A model generated the notes under the pieces. That model saw only the letters and a list, made by a program, of their open reading frames with translations, searched no databases and had not been told where the DNA came from. From the NCBI RefSeq assembly GCF_002896965.1, contig NZ_LYMM01000056.1, positions 1 through 32,684 of the forward strand: DNA of 32,684 bases, written 5' to 3'. Made by a program: the position numbers and the translations under genes. How positions within the stretch are numbered: the stretch's first letter is position 1; the number at the start of each line of letters is the position of its first letter. The stretch comes from Novosphingobium guangzhouense (GTDB taxonomy: Bacteria > Pseudomonadota > Alphaproteobacteria > Sphingomonadales > Sphingomonadaceae). Positions 8,096-16,565 of this stretch are shown here, piece after piece.

Positions 8096-9486
8096 CGGAA
8101 TTCGCTTTCCAGGTCATGCGGCGCCTTGGCAGGATGATTATGTTTCAGCCAGGAACTGAACTCCGCATGGCAAGCGTCAGGGGAAAAATACCGATGCGCT
8201 ACTGCCAGCGCGGCTTCGCCTAGTGTGTAGCGCAGTCGTGGATCTTCCAGCGTTATCACTGCATTGATGAATGCGTCTGCGGTGTCGGCCTGCAATACCG
8301 CACCGGCGCATTGCTGCTCTACGCCCTGAACAGTCGTGGCTGTGGCGATCACCGCCTTGCCCTGTGCCATCGCTTCCACAAGTTTGACCTTGAGCCCGGA
8401 CCCGAAGGTGAGCGGCGAGATGACGATCCCCGCTGTACTGTACAGATCCGACAGATCATTGACTGTCCCGTGAAATTTGGTGCCCTGAGGGCCGCCCAAC
8501 GGAAATGCGGTTGCTACGGATCCGGCGATATCGAGCGTGGTGGAAGGTGCGCGCGATTGGAGTTCCGGCCACACGTTTTCAAAAAACCATTCCAGACAAA
8601 CGACATTAGGGGCCGTGTTGCTGCCCACGAACAGCAGGCGTCCGGTTGTTCCCGGCTGTGGGGCGTCAATTGCGGCGACCGCGATCGGGGCGAGTATCGG
8701 CTTTGTTGACGGCACGTTTTCAGCCACGAAACGGGCTTCGTCCGGTTGGATCGCGATGACGGCATCGGCGCGCGTCAGCAAGGCGATTTCCCGTTCCCGA
8801 TCAAGCAAATCCACGGAATCACGGCCACCCGCGCCAGCTGTGCGCGTATGAAAAAGATCATGCATTATGATCGCGCTGGGGCGGCCGGGCAGCAGGTCCA
8901 ACGCCTCAGCCTGATACGCATAATCCGCGATGACGATGTCGGTGCACTTGCCGGCATGGCGGCTTACGAACCATCGGTCGCTTCCGGTCCAGGGCGTTGC
9001 TATGGAATAGGGGCGGGGGCGGTCTGCCAGCCAGTTACCCGTCAGTCCGACGCGTTGCGCAAATCGCCTGAGCCCGGCCAGAGCTGCATCGCGAAAGACG
9101 CTGGGATCAAGCGACACGATCCACGATCCGAATTTCCATACCCCGCGAACTTTGTGCGTTTTGAACACCTTCATTTCCGGGCGCAGCCGTATAATGGGCC
9201 AACGGCCCATCATGTCAGGGGAAGGTTGCAGCAGGTGCGGTTCGAACCCCGCGCGCTTCGTCGCTGCGGCTAGATCCAGCAAGTATGCGCTGCTGCCGTT
9301 CGTATGACCAACGACGCGCTGGCGGCTTAGAAAAGTGACACGTCCTTTCACCTCGGGTGCGCTTTCTTCCCGGCGCCTCTCAAGAGTAGTGAACGCATTT
9401 CTAATTCGCAGGCGCATCTTGGGCTTTCCCCCGTAGCATGCAGGAGTTGCTCGGATTAGATGAAATAGTCTGTCGCCGGAGAACAT
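8092..9486 (-). CDS. Glycosyltransferase, GT4-like (GT-B fold)
   Basis: The protein is 464 residues. The ATG at 9486 has GGGGAG six bases upstream, which favours it over the internal Met24. The N-terminal half carries an acceptor-type domain (RVVGHTNGSSAYLLDLAAATKRAGF). The C-terminal half carries the GT4 donor-binding features: LLFVGSNTAPN, KFHGTVNDLSDLYSTAGIVI, then SPLTFGSGLKVKLVEAMAQGKAV with the E of the EX7E-like motif, and VQGVE. It transfers a sugar to the growing lipid-linked polysaccharide unit in the cytoplasm. The gene starts 16 bp after the acyltransferase stop and overlaps the flippase by 4 bp. Donor and acceptor cannot be inferred. Confidence 0.85.
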   Translation of the reverse strand: MFSGDRLFHLIRATPACYGGKPKMRLRIRNAFTTLERRREESAPEVKGRVTFLSRQRVVGHTNGSSAYLLDLAAATKRAGFEPHLLQPSPDMMGRWPIIRLRPEMKVFKTHKVRGVWKFGSWIVSLDPSVFRDAALAGLRRFAQRVGLTGNWLADRPRPYSIATPWTGSDRWFVSRHAGKCTDIVIADYAYQAEALDLLPGRPSAIIMHDLFHTRTAGAGGRDSVDLLDREREIALLTRADAVIAIQPDEARFVAENVPSTKPILAPIAVAAIDAPQPGTTGRLLFVGSNTAPNVVCLEWFFENVWPELQSRAPSTTLDIAGSVATAFPLGGPQGTKFHGTVNDLSDLYSTAGIVISPLTFGSGLKVKLVEAMAQGKAVIATATTVQGVEQQCAGAVLQADTADAFINAVITLEDPRLRYTLGEAALAVAHRYFSPDACHAEFSSWLKHNHPAKAPHDLESEFR

Positions 9487-9502
9487 TGTCGCTCCCCGCC
9501 CG

Positions 9503-10624
9503 TTATGCAGGGAAATTGCTGGCCGGAGCTAATTCTAAAGCACGCCGAGTCATCAATTTCCGAAAATAAATCTGCAAAATATTGTCAATTTTCATGATAA
9601 AAATTGATATTGTTACAATAACAATTACACATATAAAAAACTTATTCAAAAATATGCCAAATTGCATTGCTTCTATTAGGTGCTTGATGGGTGCATGCAC
9701 GCCATACAGGGGGTAAGATATATTTCCGAGCCATTCTGCCGCAGCCGCGTTTCGGGGCGACAATGTTGAAGCTGCACCAAGCATGACAAGCGCAGGCGAT
9801 GCGATCGTAACGAATAGCAGATCGTAGCAGGCGCGGAGGATTCCGCTGAAATCTGTAGCAAGCAGGGCCATGCAGACGATGATGATCGCGGGGGCGGGAA
9901 CGTGGGGAATGTGCGGCATCCATCGATTTCGGGTGCCGTGGATCAAGATCCCAAGCGGAAATGAAAATGTAATTCGAGATAGCGCTACGGGCCAATCGCC
10001 TAATACAACTCCATGATCCAGATCGCCGAAAGCTATGATTGACAACGAGAGCGATATAAAACCAATCGCAGTAAATCCGGTCGCGTTTGGCAATATTCCC
10101 GATAATAGGATGCGTCTTTTCTGAGATAATCCTAAGGCGTAAGCCCCATTGGCAATTAGCTCGTAAAATAGTGACCACGCTGGCGGATTGAAAAGAAAAA
10201 TTCCCCACGGCACAAATATATTCGGCAGCAGCATCAGGTTGGCGGGCAGACCTGTGGTGATAGCGAATAGGCCAGGGGCGCCGTCGAGCTTGAGCACTGT
10301 TTGTACCAGCGCCAGAACGAACCCGATAAGAGTGCCAATGGCAATCACGGGTTGAAGGCGTACGAAGCGAGCTGTCATGAACGCACGAAATGTCAGCGTT
10401 TCACGCAATCTGGCTCCATAAGCATGAGCGATGACAAATCCGCTGAGAAGGAAGAACAGGTCCACTGCCAGATAACCGCTGGCGAACACGTTTTTCCCAC
10501 CGTCGGGAAGCCCTGGAACTGACAGGCTGCGTAAATGGTAGAACAGGACCGCGAACGCTGCCGCCCCGCGGAGCGCGTCCAGTGCAGGAAAGCGTTCGCG
10601 GGGCGCCGCTCCTTCAGTCGACAT
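9503..10624 (-). CDS. Membrane acyltransferase family 3 (OafA/ExoZ-like)
   Basis: The protein is 373 residues from the ATG at 10624, which lies inside the end of the wzc-like gene (11 bp overlap). The N-terminal signature of acyltransferase 3 is clear: FPALDALRGAAAFAVLFYH (about 12-30), then VDLFFLLSGFVIAHAYG and the RxxRLQP motif. About ten membrane segments follow. Enzymes of this family O-acetylate or otherwise acylate surface sugars, so this one probably decorates the exopolysaccharide. The 3' part of the gene is strikingly AT-rich: I count 11 G+C in the 60 bases 9601-9660. The C-terminal helices are correspondingly full of Ile, Phe, Lys and Asn. The reading frame is intact, so the composition suggests recent acquisition of the gene or of its 3' end, not decay. 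Confidence 0.87.
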   Translation of the reverse strand: MSTEGAAPRERFPALDALRGAAAFAVLFYHLRSLSVPGLPDGGKNVFASGYLAVDLFFLLSGFVIAHAYGARLRETLTFRAFMTARFVRLQPVIAIGTLIGFVLALVQTVLKLDGAPGLFAITTGLPANLMLLPNIFVPWGIFLFNPPAWSLFYELIANGAYALGLSQKRRILLSGILPNATGFTAIGFISLSLSIIAFGDLDHGVVLGDWPVALSRITFSFPLGILIHGTRNRWMPHIPHVPAPAIIIVCMALLATDFSGILRACYDLLFVTIASPALVMLGAASTLSPRNAAAAEWLGNISYPLYGVHAPIKHLIEAMQFGIFLNKFFICVIVIVTISIFIMKIDNILQIYFRKLMTRRALELAPASNFPA

Positions 10625-12764
10625 AGTAGCCCTTGAATTTCTTGTAGTAGCCGAAAGCATCGGTCAGCCCGGCGCTGGCAAACTCCTTGATATTCACGCG
10701 ACTAAGGGCGACCCCTCCTACCCTGCTTCCGCTTTGCGCGAGCAGGTCAAGCGTGGTCCGTACAGCTTTTACTGAAGTGCGGCGCCAGCACGCGACCACA
10801 AGCGTGCAGTCGGACAGCCGGGATATCATGCGTGTTTCCGCAACGCCGAGCACGGGGGCGGAATCTATCACCACAATGTCGAACCGCTGTTTCAAATCAG
10901 TAATCAGCGCGGCCATCGTACTTTCGGCAATGACATCGTCCGGGCTGCGCGGGCCAAATGTCGGCAGGATGTGCAACGTGGTCCGATCATCCTGGATCAG
11001 CGCCTCCTCTATCGAGGACGAACCGTCCAGTACACGAAACAGACCTTCGGTTTCGCGGGAGGGCCGAAAAGCGTTGGATGTGGAATGATGCCGCACGTCC
11101 GCGTCCACCAGAACGACGCGTCGTTTGCTCATGGAGAGAGCCCGCGCCAAACACATTGACGTCGTTGACTTGCCCTCTCTGGGAAGCGCGGAAGTTATGG
11201 TGATTACTTGGGTCCCGTTATCTGCAGTCATCAGACCGAGGTATGTGGCCAGGTTGCGCATGCTTTCCGTGAACAACGACATAGGGCGCGTCGCCACGTA
11301 ATCCTGGGGCGTGATGCCGCCTACTTTCGCGCGCGTTGCGGAAGACAAGGTGGGAATGGCCCCCGCATAGGTTGCCCCGAGACCCGTTTCGATATCGGCG
11401 CGTGTCGACACGGTATCTTCCAGATATTCTGCCACAGCCGTGGCGACCGAGGCGATCGCAATGGCCGCGAAGAATCCGACAAGCGCAGAAAGAAGATAAT
11501 TGGGCGACGCGGGCAAGTCCGGTGCACGGGCCATCGAGGCAATGGTTGCGTCGGCGTTAGGTAACTCGCTGGCTTGCGCCGTTTCTTTCGCGCGGGTCAG
11601 ATAGGCACTGTAGATCGCCCGGCTGGCTTCTGCCCGGCGTTCCAGTTCCAGACGCCCGACTTGCGCGGAGCTGTTTTGCGCGAGCGCCCCTTTTGCCTGT
11701 GCACGGCTTGATTGCAAGGACGCCAGTCGCGATGCTGCGATCTGCACATCACCGCGCAGTCCCGAGACGATGCGCGCCAATTCGGCTTCTAGCTGGCTGC
11801 GGATATCAGCCAGTTCGTCGCGCGCCTCGGCAACTTCGGGATGCAATGCGCCGTATCTGGCATCAAGTTGTGCCAGACGAGCGCTGGCCTGTGCTTCCTG
11901 TTGACGTAATTGCCGGACCGTTTCCGACGCCAGCGCGCTGCCGATGTCCGCACCACCGCCGCCCCGTGCGATCTGGGCCTGGGCTGCACCGAGCTTGCCA
12001 CGCTGTTCCGCGAGCTGGGCCTGAGCATCGGCAATCTGGCGGTTGAGTTCGGATACTTCCTGTTCGGCCATCGTCGCGCCCTGAGCGCTCATCAGGTTGT
12101 TGCGGACCATGTAGGTCTGCAATGCCGCGTCGTCAGTAACAGCCTGCCGCCGCAGGGCAGAAGCTTGCCCCTCAACGTATCTGGCTGATTGGCTGCTGCT
12201 GGCCTGCTTCTTTGTCTTGTCCAGCTGAATATATCTGCCGGCCAACGCATTCGCGATTTTTGCGGCCTGTTCAGCGCTGGTCGAAGATGCAGATATCTCC
12301 ACCAGATATGTCACCCCGATCCGGCGCACCAGAGTGTGGGTGAGAAGCCGGTTAACCGCCAAGCGTTCCCGTTCAGCCTCGGACGTATTGCCGGTGCCGC
12401 CGAACTCTGCCGTTTTTGCAATGCCAAGGTGGCGCACGACGTCCAGTGTCAGCGTTGGCGAGCGGATCACTTGTACGGCAGTATCGATCAAGTTGTCGTC
12501 AGCGGGGGCCACGAAGCCGCGATCGTTGACTTTCACCGGTTCCGCTTCGCGCGGTTGCAGCAGCAGTGCGCTGGTTGCGGTGTAGCTGCGAGGAAGAAGG
12601 GCCAGGACGACGGCTGTCAGCGCGATCGTGGCAAGAAAGGTGAGGGCAAAAACCCATCTGCGGCGGAACAATAACGCCGCTATTTCCGAAGAATCCGGAA
12701 GTAATCTGGCGGTCGACGCCATGGTTATTTCGTCTGCGGCGGCGTCATGGTTCCTGTTGCTCAA
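10614..12764 (-). CDS. Wzc-like polysaccharide co-polymerase with tyrosine kinase domain
   Basis: This is a GumC/ExoP/Wzc-type protein of about 716 residues. The start is uncertain: TTG at 12764 has GGAG seven bases upstream, while ATG at 12722 has no obvious ribosome site. Domain order: N-terminal membrane segment (RRRWVFALTFLATIALTAVVLALL), a Wzz-type chain-length domain, a long periplasmic coiled coil rich in Ala/Gln/Leu (roughly 190-400), a second membrane segment (LVGFFAAIAIASVATAVAEYL), then a cytoplasmic BY-kinase. The kinase shows Walker A (SALPREGKST), Walker A' (VVLVDADVR) and Walker B (IVVIDSAPV). It ends in a tyrosine cluster (GYYKKFKGYYVD), the usual autophosphorylation tail. It controls chain length and export of exopolysaccharide. 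It is the first gene of the operon. No Wza exporter or polymerase is visible in the window. Confidence 0.88.
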   Translation of the reverse strand: MSNRNHDAAADEITMASTARLLPDSSEIAALLFRRRWVFALTFLATIALTAVVLALLPRSYTATSALLLQPREAEPVKVNDRGFVAPADDNLIDTAVQVIRSPTLTLDVVRHLGIAKTAEFGGTGNTSEAERERLAVNRLLTHTLVRRIGVTYLVEISASSTSAEQAAKIANALAGRYIQLDKTKKQASSSQSARYVEGQASALRRQAVTDDAALQTYMVRNNLMSAQGATMAEQEVSELNRQIADAQAQLAEQRGKLGAAQAQIARGGGGADIGSALASETVRQLRQQEAQASARLAQLDARYGALHPEVAEARDELADIRSQLEAELARIVSGLRGDVQIAASRLASLQSSRAQAKGALAQNSSAQVGRLELERRAEASRAIYSAYLTRAKETAQASELPNADATIASMARAPDLPASPNYLLSALVGFFAAIAIASVATAVAEYLEDTVSTRADIETGLGATYAGAIPTLSSATRAKVGGITPQDYVATRPMSLFTESMRNLATYLGLMTADNGTQVITITSALPREGKSTTSMCLARALSMSKRRVVLVDADVRHHSTSNAFRPSRETEGLFRVLDGSSSIEEALIQDDRTTLHILPTFGPRSPDDVIAESTMAALITDLKQRFDIVVIDSAPVLGVAETRMISRLSDCTLVVACWRRTSVKAVRTTLDLLAQSGSRVGGVALSRVNIKEFASAGLTDAFGYYKKFKGYYVD

Positions 12765-12878
12765 GACGTTGCTCCAAATAGGATCATGTAGACGTTGAGG
12801 CATTTGGGCTGATGCATAAGCATGCCGCCTGTAAACGTTACTGATGCCTTACGGGTAATGCCGAAGCGCCATCCATCT

Positions 12879-12911
12879 GGGAACAGAAGTTCCCTCCATT
12901 CTGGCATGGAG
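12879..12911 (+). repeat. Two adjacent perfect inverted repeats in the leader of the plus-strand glycosyltransferases
   Basis: GGGAAC-AGAA-GTTCCC (12879-12894) is followed immediately by CTCCAT-N6-ATGGAG (12894-12911), just before the GGGGG ribosome site and the ATG at 12927. They lie in the spacer between divergent exopolysaccharide genes and could be operators or RNA hairpins. No function is shown. Confidence 0.4.
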
Positions 12912-12926
12912 ACCGGGGGTTTTAAA

Positions 12927-14054
12927 ATGGAATTGGATCAAACTCCGCAGGCATCGGTCGCTTATCTGGTGCATGATCTGACCGATGCTGCCGTGTGTCG
13001 CAGGGTTGATCTGCTTATCGGGGAAGGGTTTGTCGTGAAGCTTGGGGGCTTTCGTAGACATGCGATCACACGCCATGCTTCGCTGGCAAATAGCGTCACG
13101 GATTTGGGGCAGACGAAAGACGCGCGTCTGGGGCAGCGCATTGCTGCAATCCTGCGGCATATGCTGGCCCCCGCTGCGATCAAGGAACATTGTGCCGGAT
13201 CATCGGTGATCGTGGCGCGCAACCTTGAGATGCTCGTGCTTGCATGGCGGGTTCGAAAACCGGGCCAGCGGCTTGTTTACGAGTGTCTGGACATTCATCG
13301 TCTGATGCTGGGGACCGGGGGCAAATCCCGGCTTCTGCGCAAGTTGGAGCGGTGGCTGCTTGTGCGCACGGATCTTGTGATCGTCAGTTCTCCTGCATTT
13401 GCTGACCGCTACTTCCGGCAGAAACAGGGCAGGCGTGATCATGTGCTGCTGGTTGAGAACAAGGTCGCCGCCGCGCAGGCCCGCAAGGCCCCCCTGCCGC
13501 GTGCAGACAATGATGCTGCGATAGTGGTGGGCTGGTTTGGCATGCTGCGGTGTAGGCAGACTTTCGAGCACCTGGCACGGTTGGTCCGGGAATCCGGCGG
13601 CAGAATTCAGGTGCTGGTCGCGGGTATTGCCAGCTCGGCCGAATTTCCTGACTTCGCCGCAGAAATCCGTGAGGTCGCCGGAATGACCTACTCCGGGCAA
13701 TATGCGGCCCAGGATCTGGGCGCGCTTTATGCGGCTGTCGATTTCGTCTGGGCGATCGACTATTTCGAGGAAGGCCTCAATTCAGCCTGGTTGCTGCCTA
13801 ACCGCCTTTACGAAGGTCTGGCGCAAGGGGTGGTTCCGATCGCGCTCCGAAACGTCGAAACCGGCCGGTGGCTGGCACGGCATGGTGTCGGTCTGTTGAT
13901 CGATGATGCGGGCAAGGATCTTCCCGGAAAGCTGATTACGCTGTCTCCCGAAGAGCGGCGGTCCATGCGTTTGGCGATCGCTGCATTGCCTGAGGAAGCG
14001 CTGTATCAAACCGGCAGAGAACGGCGTTCCATCGCCCGAGCCATAGCGGGGTAA
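12927..14054 (+). CDS. Glycosyltransferase (GT-B fold, GT4-like)
   Basis: The protein is 375 residues from the ATG at 12927, which has GGGGG about 8 bases upstream. Earlier in-frame ATGs (12822, 12906) have no ribosome site. Family features: ASVAYLVHDLTDAAVCRR and an acceptor-domain YECLDIHR near residue 120. In the C-terminal half there is VVGWFGMLRCRQTFEHL, DLGALYAAVDFVWAIDYFEEGLN and PNRLYEGLAQGVVPIA, where the Glu-containing segment corresponds to the GT4 EX7E region. It likely adds a sugar during assembly of the repeat unit encoded by the surrounding locus. It is 4 bp upstream of the ExoA-like gene, so the two form a small operon divergent from the wzc-like operon. Confidence 0.8.
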   Translation: MELDQTPQASVAYLVHDLTDAAVCRRVDLLIGEGFVVKLGGFRRHAITRHASLANSVTDLGQTKDARLGQRIAAILRHMLAPAAIKEHCAGSSVIVARNLEMLVLAWRVRKPGQRLVYECLDIHRLMLGTGGKSRLLRKLERWLLVRTDLVIVSSPAFADRYFRQKQGRRDHVLLVENKVAAAQARKAPLPRADNDAAIVVGWFGMLRCRQTFEHLARLVRESGGRIQVLVAGIASSAEFPDFAAEIREVAGMTYSGQYAAQDLGALYAAVDFVWAIDYFEEGLNSAWLLPNRLYEGLAQGVVPIALRNVETGRWLARHGVGLLIDDAGKDLPGKLITLSPEERRSMRLAIAALPEEALYQTGRERRSIARAIAG

Positions 14055-14058
14055 ACGG

Positions 14059-15144
14059 ATGATGGATCGTCGTACCGGTTCGGACGTGCTGATTGTTGTG
14101 CCTTGCCTTAATGAAGAAGCGCATTTGCCGGGGCTGCTGGCCGACCTGTTGCGGGACGCTGGCGATGCGCTTGTTGTGGTTGCCGATGGCGGCAGTGTGG
14201 ATCGCAGTCGAGAAATCGTCAGAGGTTTTGCAGATCGGCACACCAACCTACGCCTTCTGGATAATCCGAAACGGATACAAAGCGCGGCGGTCAATCTGGC
14301 CGCATGCAACTATGGGGCGGGTCGCCGCTGGCTGGTGCGCATAGATGCCCATGCCGGCTATCCGGAAAGGTTCGTCGAACGTCTCGTTTCTGCTGCTGAA
14401 GACAGACGGGCAACTTCGGTTGTGGTGCCCATGCATACGCAGGGAAGCAGTTGTTTCCAGAGATCCGCGGCTGCGGCACAGAATTCATTGCTGGGCACTG
14501 GCGGCGCGGTGCATCGCCATCCGGGGCGGGGGCAGTGGGTGGAGCATGGACATCATGCGCTTTTTGACCTCACACTCTTCATGGCCGTGGGAGGGTATGA
14601 CGAGGATTTTGCAGCCAACGAAGACAGCGAGCTTGATCGCAGGCTATTGGCTGGCGGGGGAAGGATCTGGATCGAGCCTCAGGCTGCGATAACCTATCAT
14701 CCCCGCGCCACTCCCTCTGCCTTGTTTCGGCAGTATCGCAATTACGGCAAGGGCCGCGCACGCAACCTCAAGCGGCACCCCGCTCCGGTCAAGCTGCGTC
14801 AGATGCTGCCGATCGGGGTTGCCCCGGCGATCGTAGCGGGAACCGTGGGGCTGATCGCTGCCCCATGGCGGGCCGAAGCCTTGTTTCTGGCCCTTCCGGT
14901 CTTGGCCTGGGTCACGGGTTCGCTACTCGTCGGTGCGCTGCTGGGCCTGCGGTCACGGTCGGCCTGCGATGCCTGCGCCGGCGTGGCCGCGATGACCATG
15001 CATGCAGGCTGGTCTCTGGGCTTCGTTGCAGAGGTGCTGAACGGATGCCGTCTCCCTTCGTCGCCTTTGCCATTGAAGTTCTCAGACCCGCCTGTGCGTG
15101 AACATTCGGAACAGATGCCCCTGATCGCCGCTGTAAACGGATGA
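14059..15144 (+). CDS. ExoA-like family 2 glycosyltransferase
   Basis: The protein is 361 residues. The N-terminal GT-A domain shows VLIVVPCLNEEAHLPGLL, VVADGGSVDRSREIV (nucleotide-sugar site), VRIDAHAGYPERFV (the DxH variant of the metal motif seen in ExoA relatives) and ANEDSELDRRL (catalytic acidic pair). FRQYRNYGKGRARN follows, the QxxRY-type motif of processive or membrane GT2 enzymes. Two hydrophobic segments (about 250-300) anchor it in the membrane. In succinoglycan synthesis ExoA adds a glucosyl residue; the sugar here is unknown. ATG codons at 14059 and 14062 are both possible. The stop is only 9 bp from the convergent anti-sigma gene, so the polysaccharide locus ends here. Confidence 0.87.
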   Translation: MMDRRTGSDVLIVVPCLNEEAHLPGLLADLLRDAGDALVVVADGGSVDRSREIVRGFADRHTNLRLLDNPKRIQSAAVNLAACNYGAGRRWLVRIDAHAGYPERFVERLVSAAEDRRATSVVVPMHTQGSSCFQRSAAAAQNSLLGTGGAVHRHPGRGQWVEHGHHALFDLTLFMAVGGYDEDFAANEDSELDRRLLAGGGRIWIEPQAAITYHPRATPSALFRQYRNYGKGRARNLKRHPAPVKLRQMLPIGVAPAIVAGTVGLIAAPWRAEALFLALPVLAWVTGSLLVGALLGLRSRSACDACAGVAAMTMHAGWSLGFVAEVLNGCRLPSSPLPLKFSDPPVREHSEQMPLIAAVNG

Positions 15145-15153
15145 GCAGTCTTG

Positions 15154-15972
15154 TTATTTCCGCCATCCCGCAGCGCGGGCGGCCTGTTCCTGCGCTTCAT
15201 CAAGCGGTTCTCCGGCGGCCATAGCCTGCGCGGCGGCCATCAGATCTTGTTGGGCAGAGCCCGCCTGACGGTATTCGCCCGATTGCGCTTTGTCGCTTGT
15301 CGCAGTGCGCTCCAAGATCCAGTTATCTTGGTCCTTGCACGCGATTCCCGAAGTGGCCCCGGCATCATAGACGCGGCAATAGCCGCCGTCGCCTAGGCGG
15401 AAGCTGGTGAGGATGCGCATCTTGCCGCTCTCGTTGGCAGAGGCAAGCCGTTCGTCCAGCCCTCTCGACAGCATTCCCGTCGCTACAAGAGCACCTTCCG
15501 AGGTCACGCGAACGCCGGTGTCCTGGGTACGCATGCCAAAGAACAGGCCAAGCGCCAATGACGCGGCAATTGCTGCCCCCGTGCCCCACCATTTTGGCAG
15601 GACGAACCGGGGGCGGGCGGCAGCGCGCGCCTGCTGCTGGCGGCGGGCACGGGCTGCCGTGAAATCGAGGATCCGCGCGGGTTGGGGTGACGCTGGTTCG
15701 GATAGCGCTGGTTCGGGGGATTGGGCATCGCTCATCCCCGCCTCGGTATCTTCGGCAGCTGCGGCGGCGATCGTCAGCGTCAGGCTTTCGGGCATCGTCT
15801 CGGTAAGCACCGGGTCGAGGTGCCCGCGCAGCAAGGCGCGCAGGCGCTTTTCCGCATCGACCCTAACGGCAAGCGCCGGGTCTGCCGCGATGGCTGCGCC
15901 GATACGTTCGGCGTCGGGCCCGGTCAGTTCGCCGTCAGCATAAGCGGCCAGCTCCTCTTCGCTCACACTCAT
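15154..15972 (-). CDS. Membrane anti-sigma factor
   Basis: The protein is 272 residues. The cytoplasmic N-terminus (EEELAAYADGELTG) resembles the start of anti-sigma domains, but the zinc-binding HxxxCxxC of ZAS proteins is absent. A single membrane helix lies at about 127-147 after a Pro/Ala-rich and basic linker. The remaining ~125 residues would be periplasmic and contain the only two cysteines, Cys199 (GGYCRVYD) and Cys212 (GIACKDQDNW). The gene overlaps the end of the sigma factor gene by 4 bp (ATGA), the usual coupling of a sigma with its inhibitor. It should hold the sigma factor inactive until a signal is sensed outside the membrane. The periplasmic motif recalls the C-rE-Y...AC-q-DG-W pattern of 17-kDa surface-antigen-like domains; that resemblance is from memory. 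Confidence 0.78.
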   Translation of the reverse strand: MSVSEEELAAYADGELTGPDAERIGAAIAADPALAVRVDAEKRLRALLRGHLDPVLTETMPESLTLTIAAAAAEDTEAGMSDAQSPEPALSEPASPQPARILDFTAARARRQQQARAAARPRFVLPKWWGTGAAIAASLALGLFFGMRTQDTGVRVTSEGALVATGMLSRGLDERLASANESGKMRILTSFRLGDGGYCRVYDAGATSGIACKDQDNWILERTATSDKAQSGEYRQAGSAQQDLMAAAQAMAAGEPLDEAQEQAARAAGWRK

Positions 15973-16478
15973 GCGATTTCTCCCAGTTCGCGCAGCAGCG
16001 CTTCCCGGCCCCTACCAAGACGCGAGGTCAGCGTACCTTGCGGCACGCCGATGATTTCGGCTGCCTCCTTGTAGGCGAAGCCTTCGACGAGCACGAGCAT
16101 CACAGCTTCCCTCTGCTCATCGGGCAGGCGGGCCAGCGCGCGGCCCACATTGCCGATTTCAACGAGGTTTTCGGCATCCTGATCGCCGGGTCTGCCAACG
16201 TTGGTGCCTTCCTCTTCACGGGTGAAGGTTTGCGCACGCCGCGTCCTTGCCCGTATTTCATCGATCCATTGGTTGCGCATGATCCTGTAAACCCAAGCGT
16301 CGAGCCGCGTGCCGTCCTGCCACGACTGACGAGACTTGAGCGCGCGCTCTACGGTCTGCTGGCACAAGTCGTCCGCGTCGGCCGCATCACGCGCAAGGCC
16401 TCGCGCGAAGCGCCGCAGACGCGGCAACAGGGCGGTGAGTTCCTCGCAGAAGCGGTCGTTGCTGGTCGATGCGTTCAT
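15969..16478 (-). CDS. ECF-type RNA polymerase sigma factor
   Basis: The protein is 169 residues, normal for ECF sigma factors with only regions 2 and 4. Region 2 spans about 10-75: LLPRLRRFARGLARDAADADDLCQQTVERAL, then RLDAWVYRIMRNQWIDEIR. Region 4 spans about 110-160: LARLPDEQREAVMLVLVEGFAYKEAAEIIGVPQGTLTSRLGRGR, a helix-turn-helix. The ATG at 16478 is chosen because the sigma fold begins just after it; the frame stays open far upstream, but that part overlaps the divergent protease. The predicted leader is about 16 nt. It is co-transcribed with the anti-sigma gene and driven by the palindromic promoter element at 16497-16528, which suggests positive autoregulation. I could not assign it to a numbered ECF group. 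Confidence 0.9.
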   Translation of the reverse strand: MNASTSNDRFCEELTALLPRLRRFARGLARDAADADDLCQQTVERALKSRQSWQDGTRLDAWVYRIMRNQWIDEIRARTRRAQTFTREEEGTNVGRPGDQDAENLVEIGNVGRALARLPDEQREAVMLVLVEGFAYKEAAEIIGVPQGTLTSRLGRGREALLRELGEIA

Positions 16479-16496
16479 CGAAATGTCTTGTCCGCA

Positions 16497-16528
16497 GGAT
16501 GAAACGGATCGACTGCCGCGTTTCATCC
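16497..16528. promoter_or_regulatory. Palindromic bidirectional ECF promoter element
   Basis: GGATGAAACG (16497-16506) and CGTTTCATCC (16519-16528) form a perfect 10-bp inverted repeat with a 12-base spacer. Read on either strand it gives GGATGAA-N15-CGTTTC, a plausible ECF -35/-10 pair. The plus reading would start transcription near 16531 for the protease. The minus reading would start near 16494 for the sigma factor. The identical -35 with the same N15 spacing recurs at 17841-17868. Confidence 0.65.
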
Positions 16529-16565
16529 CTGAATGCCACGAAATTTTTGCTATCGGACTAGAGTG

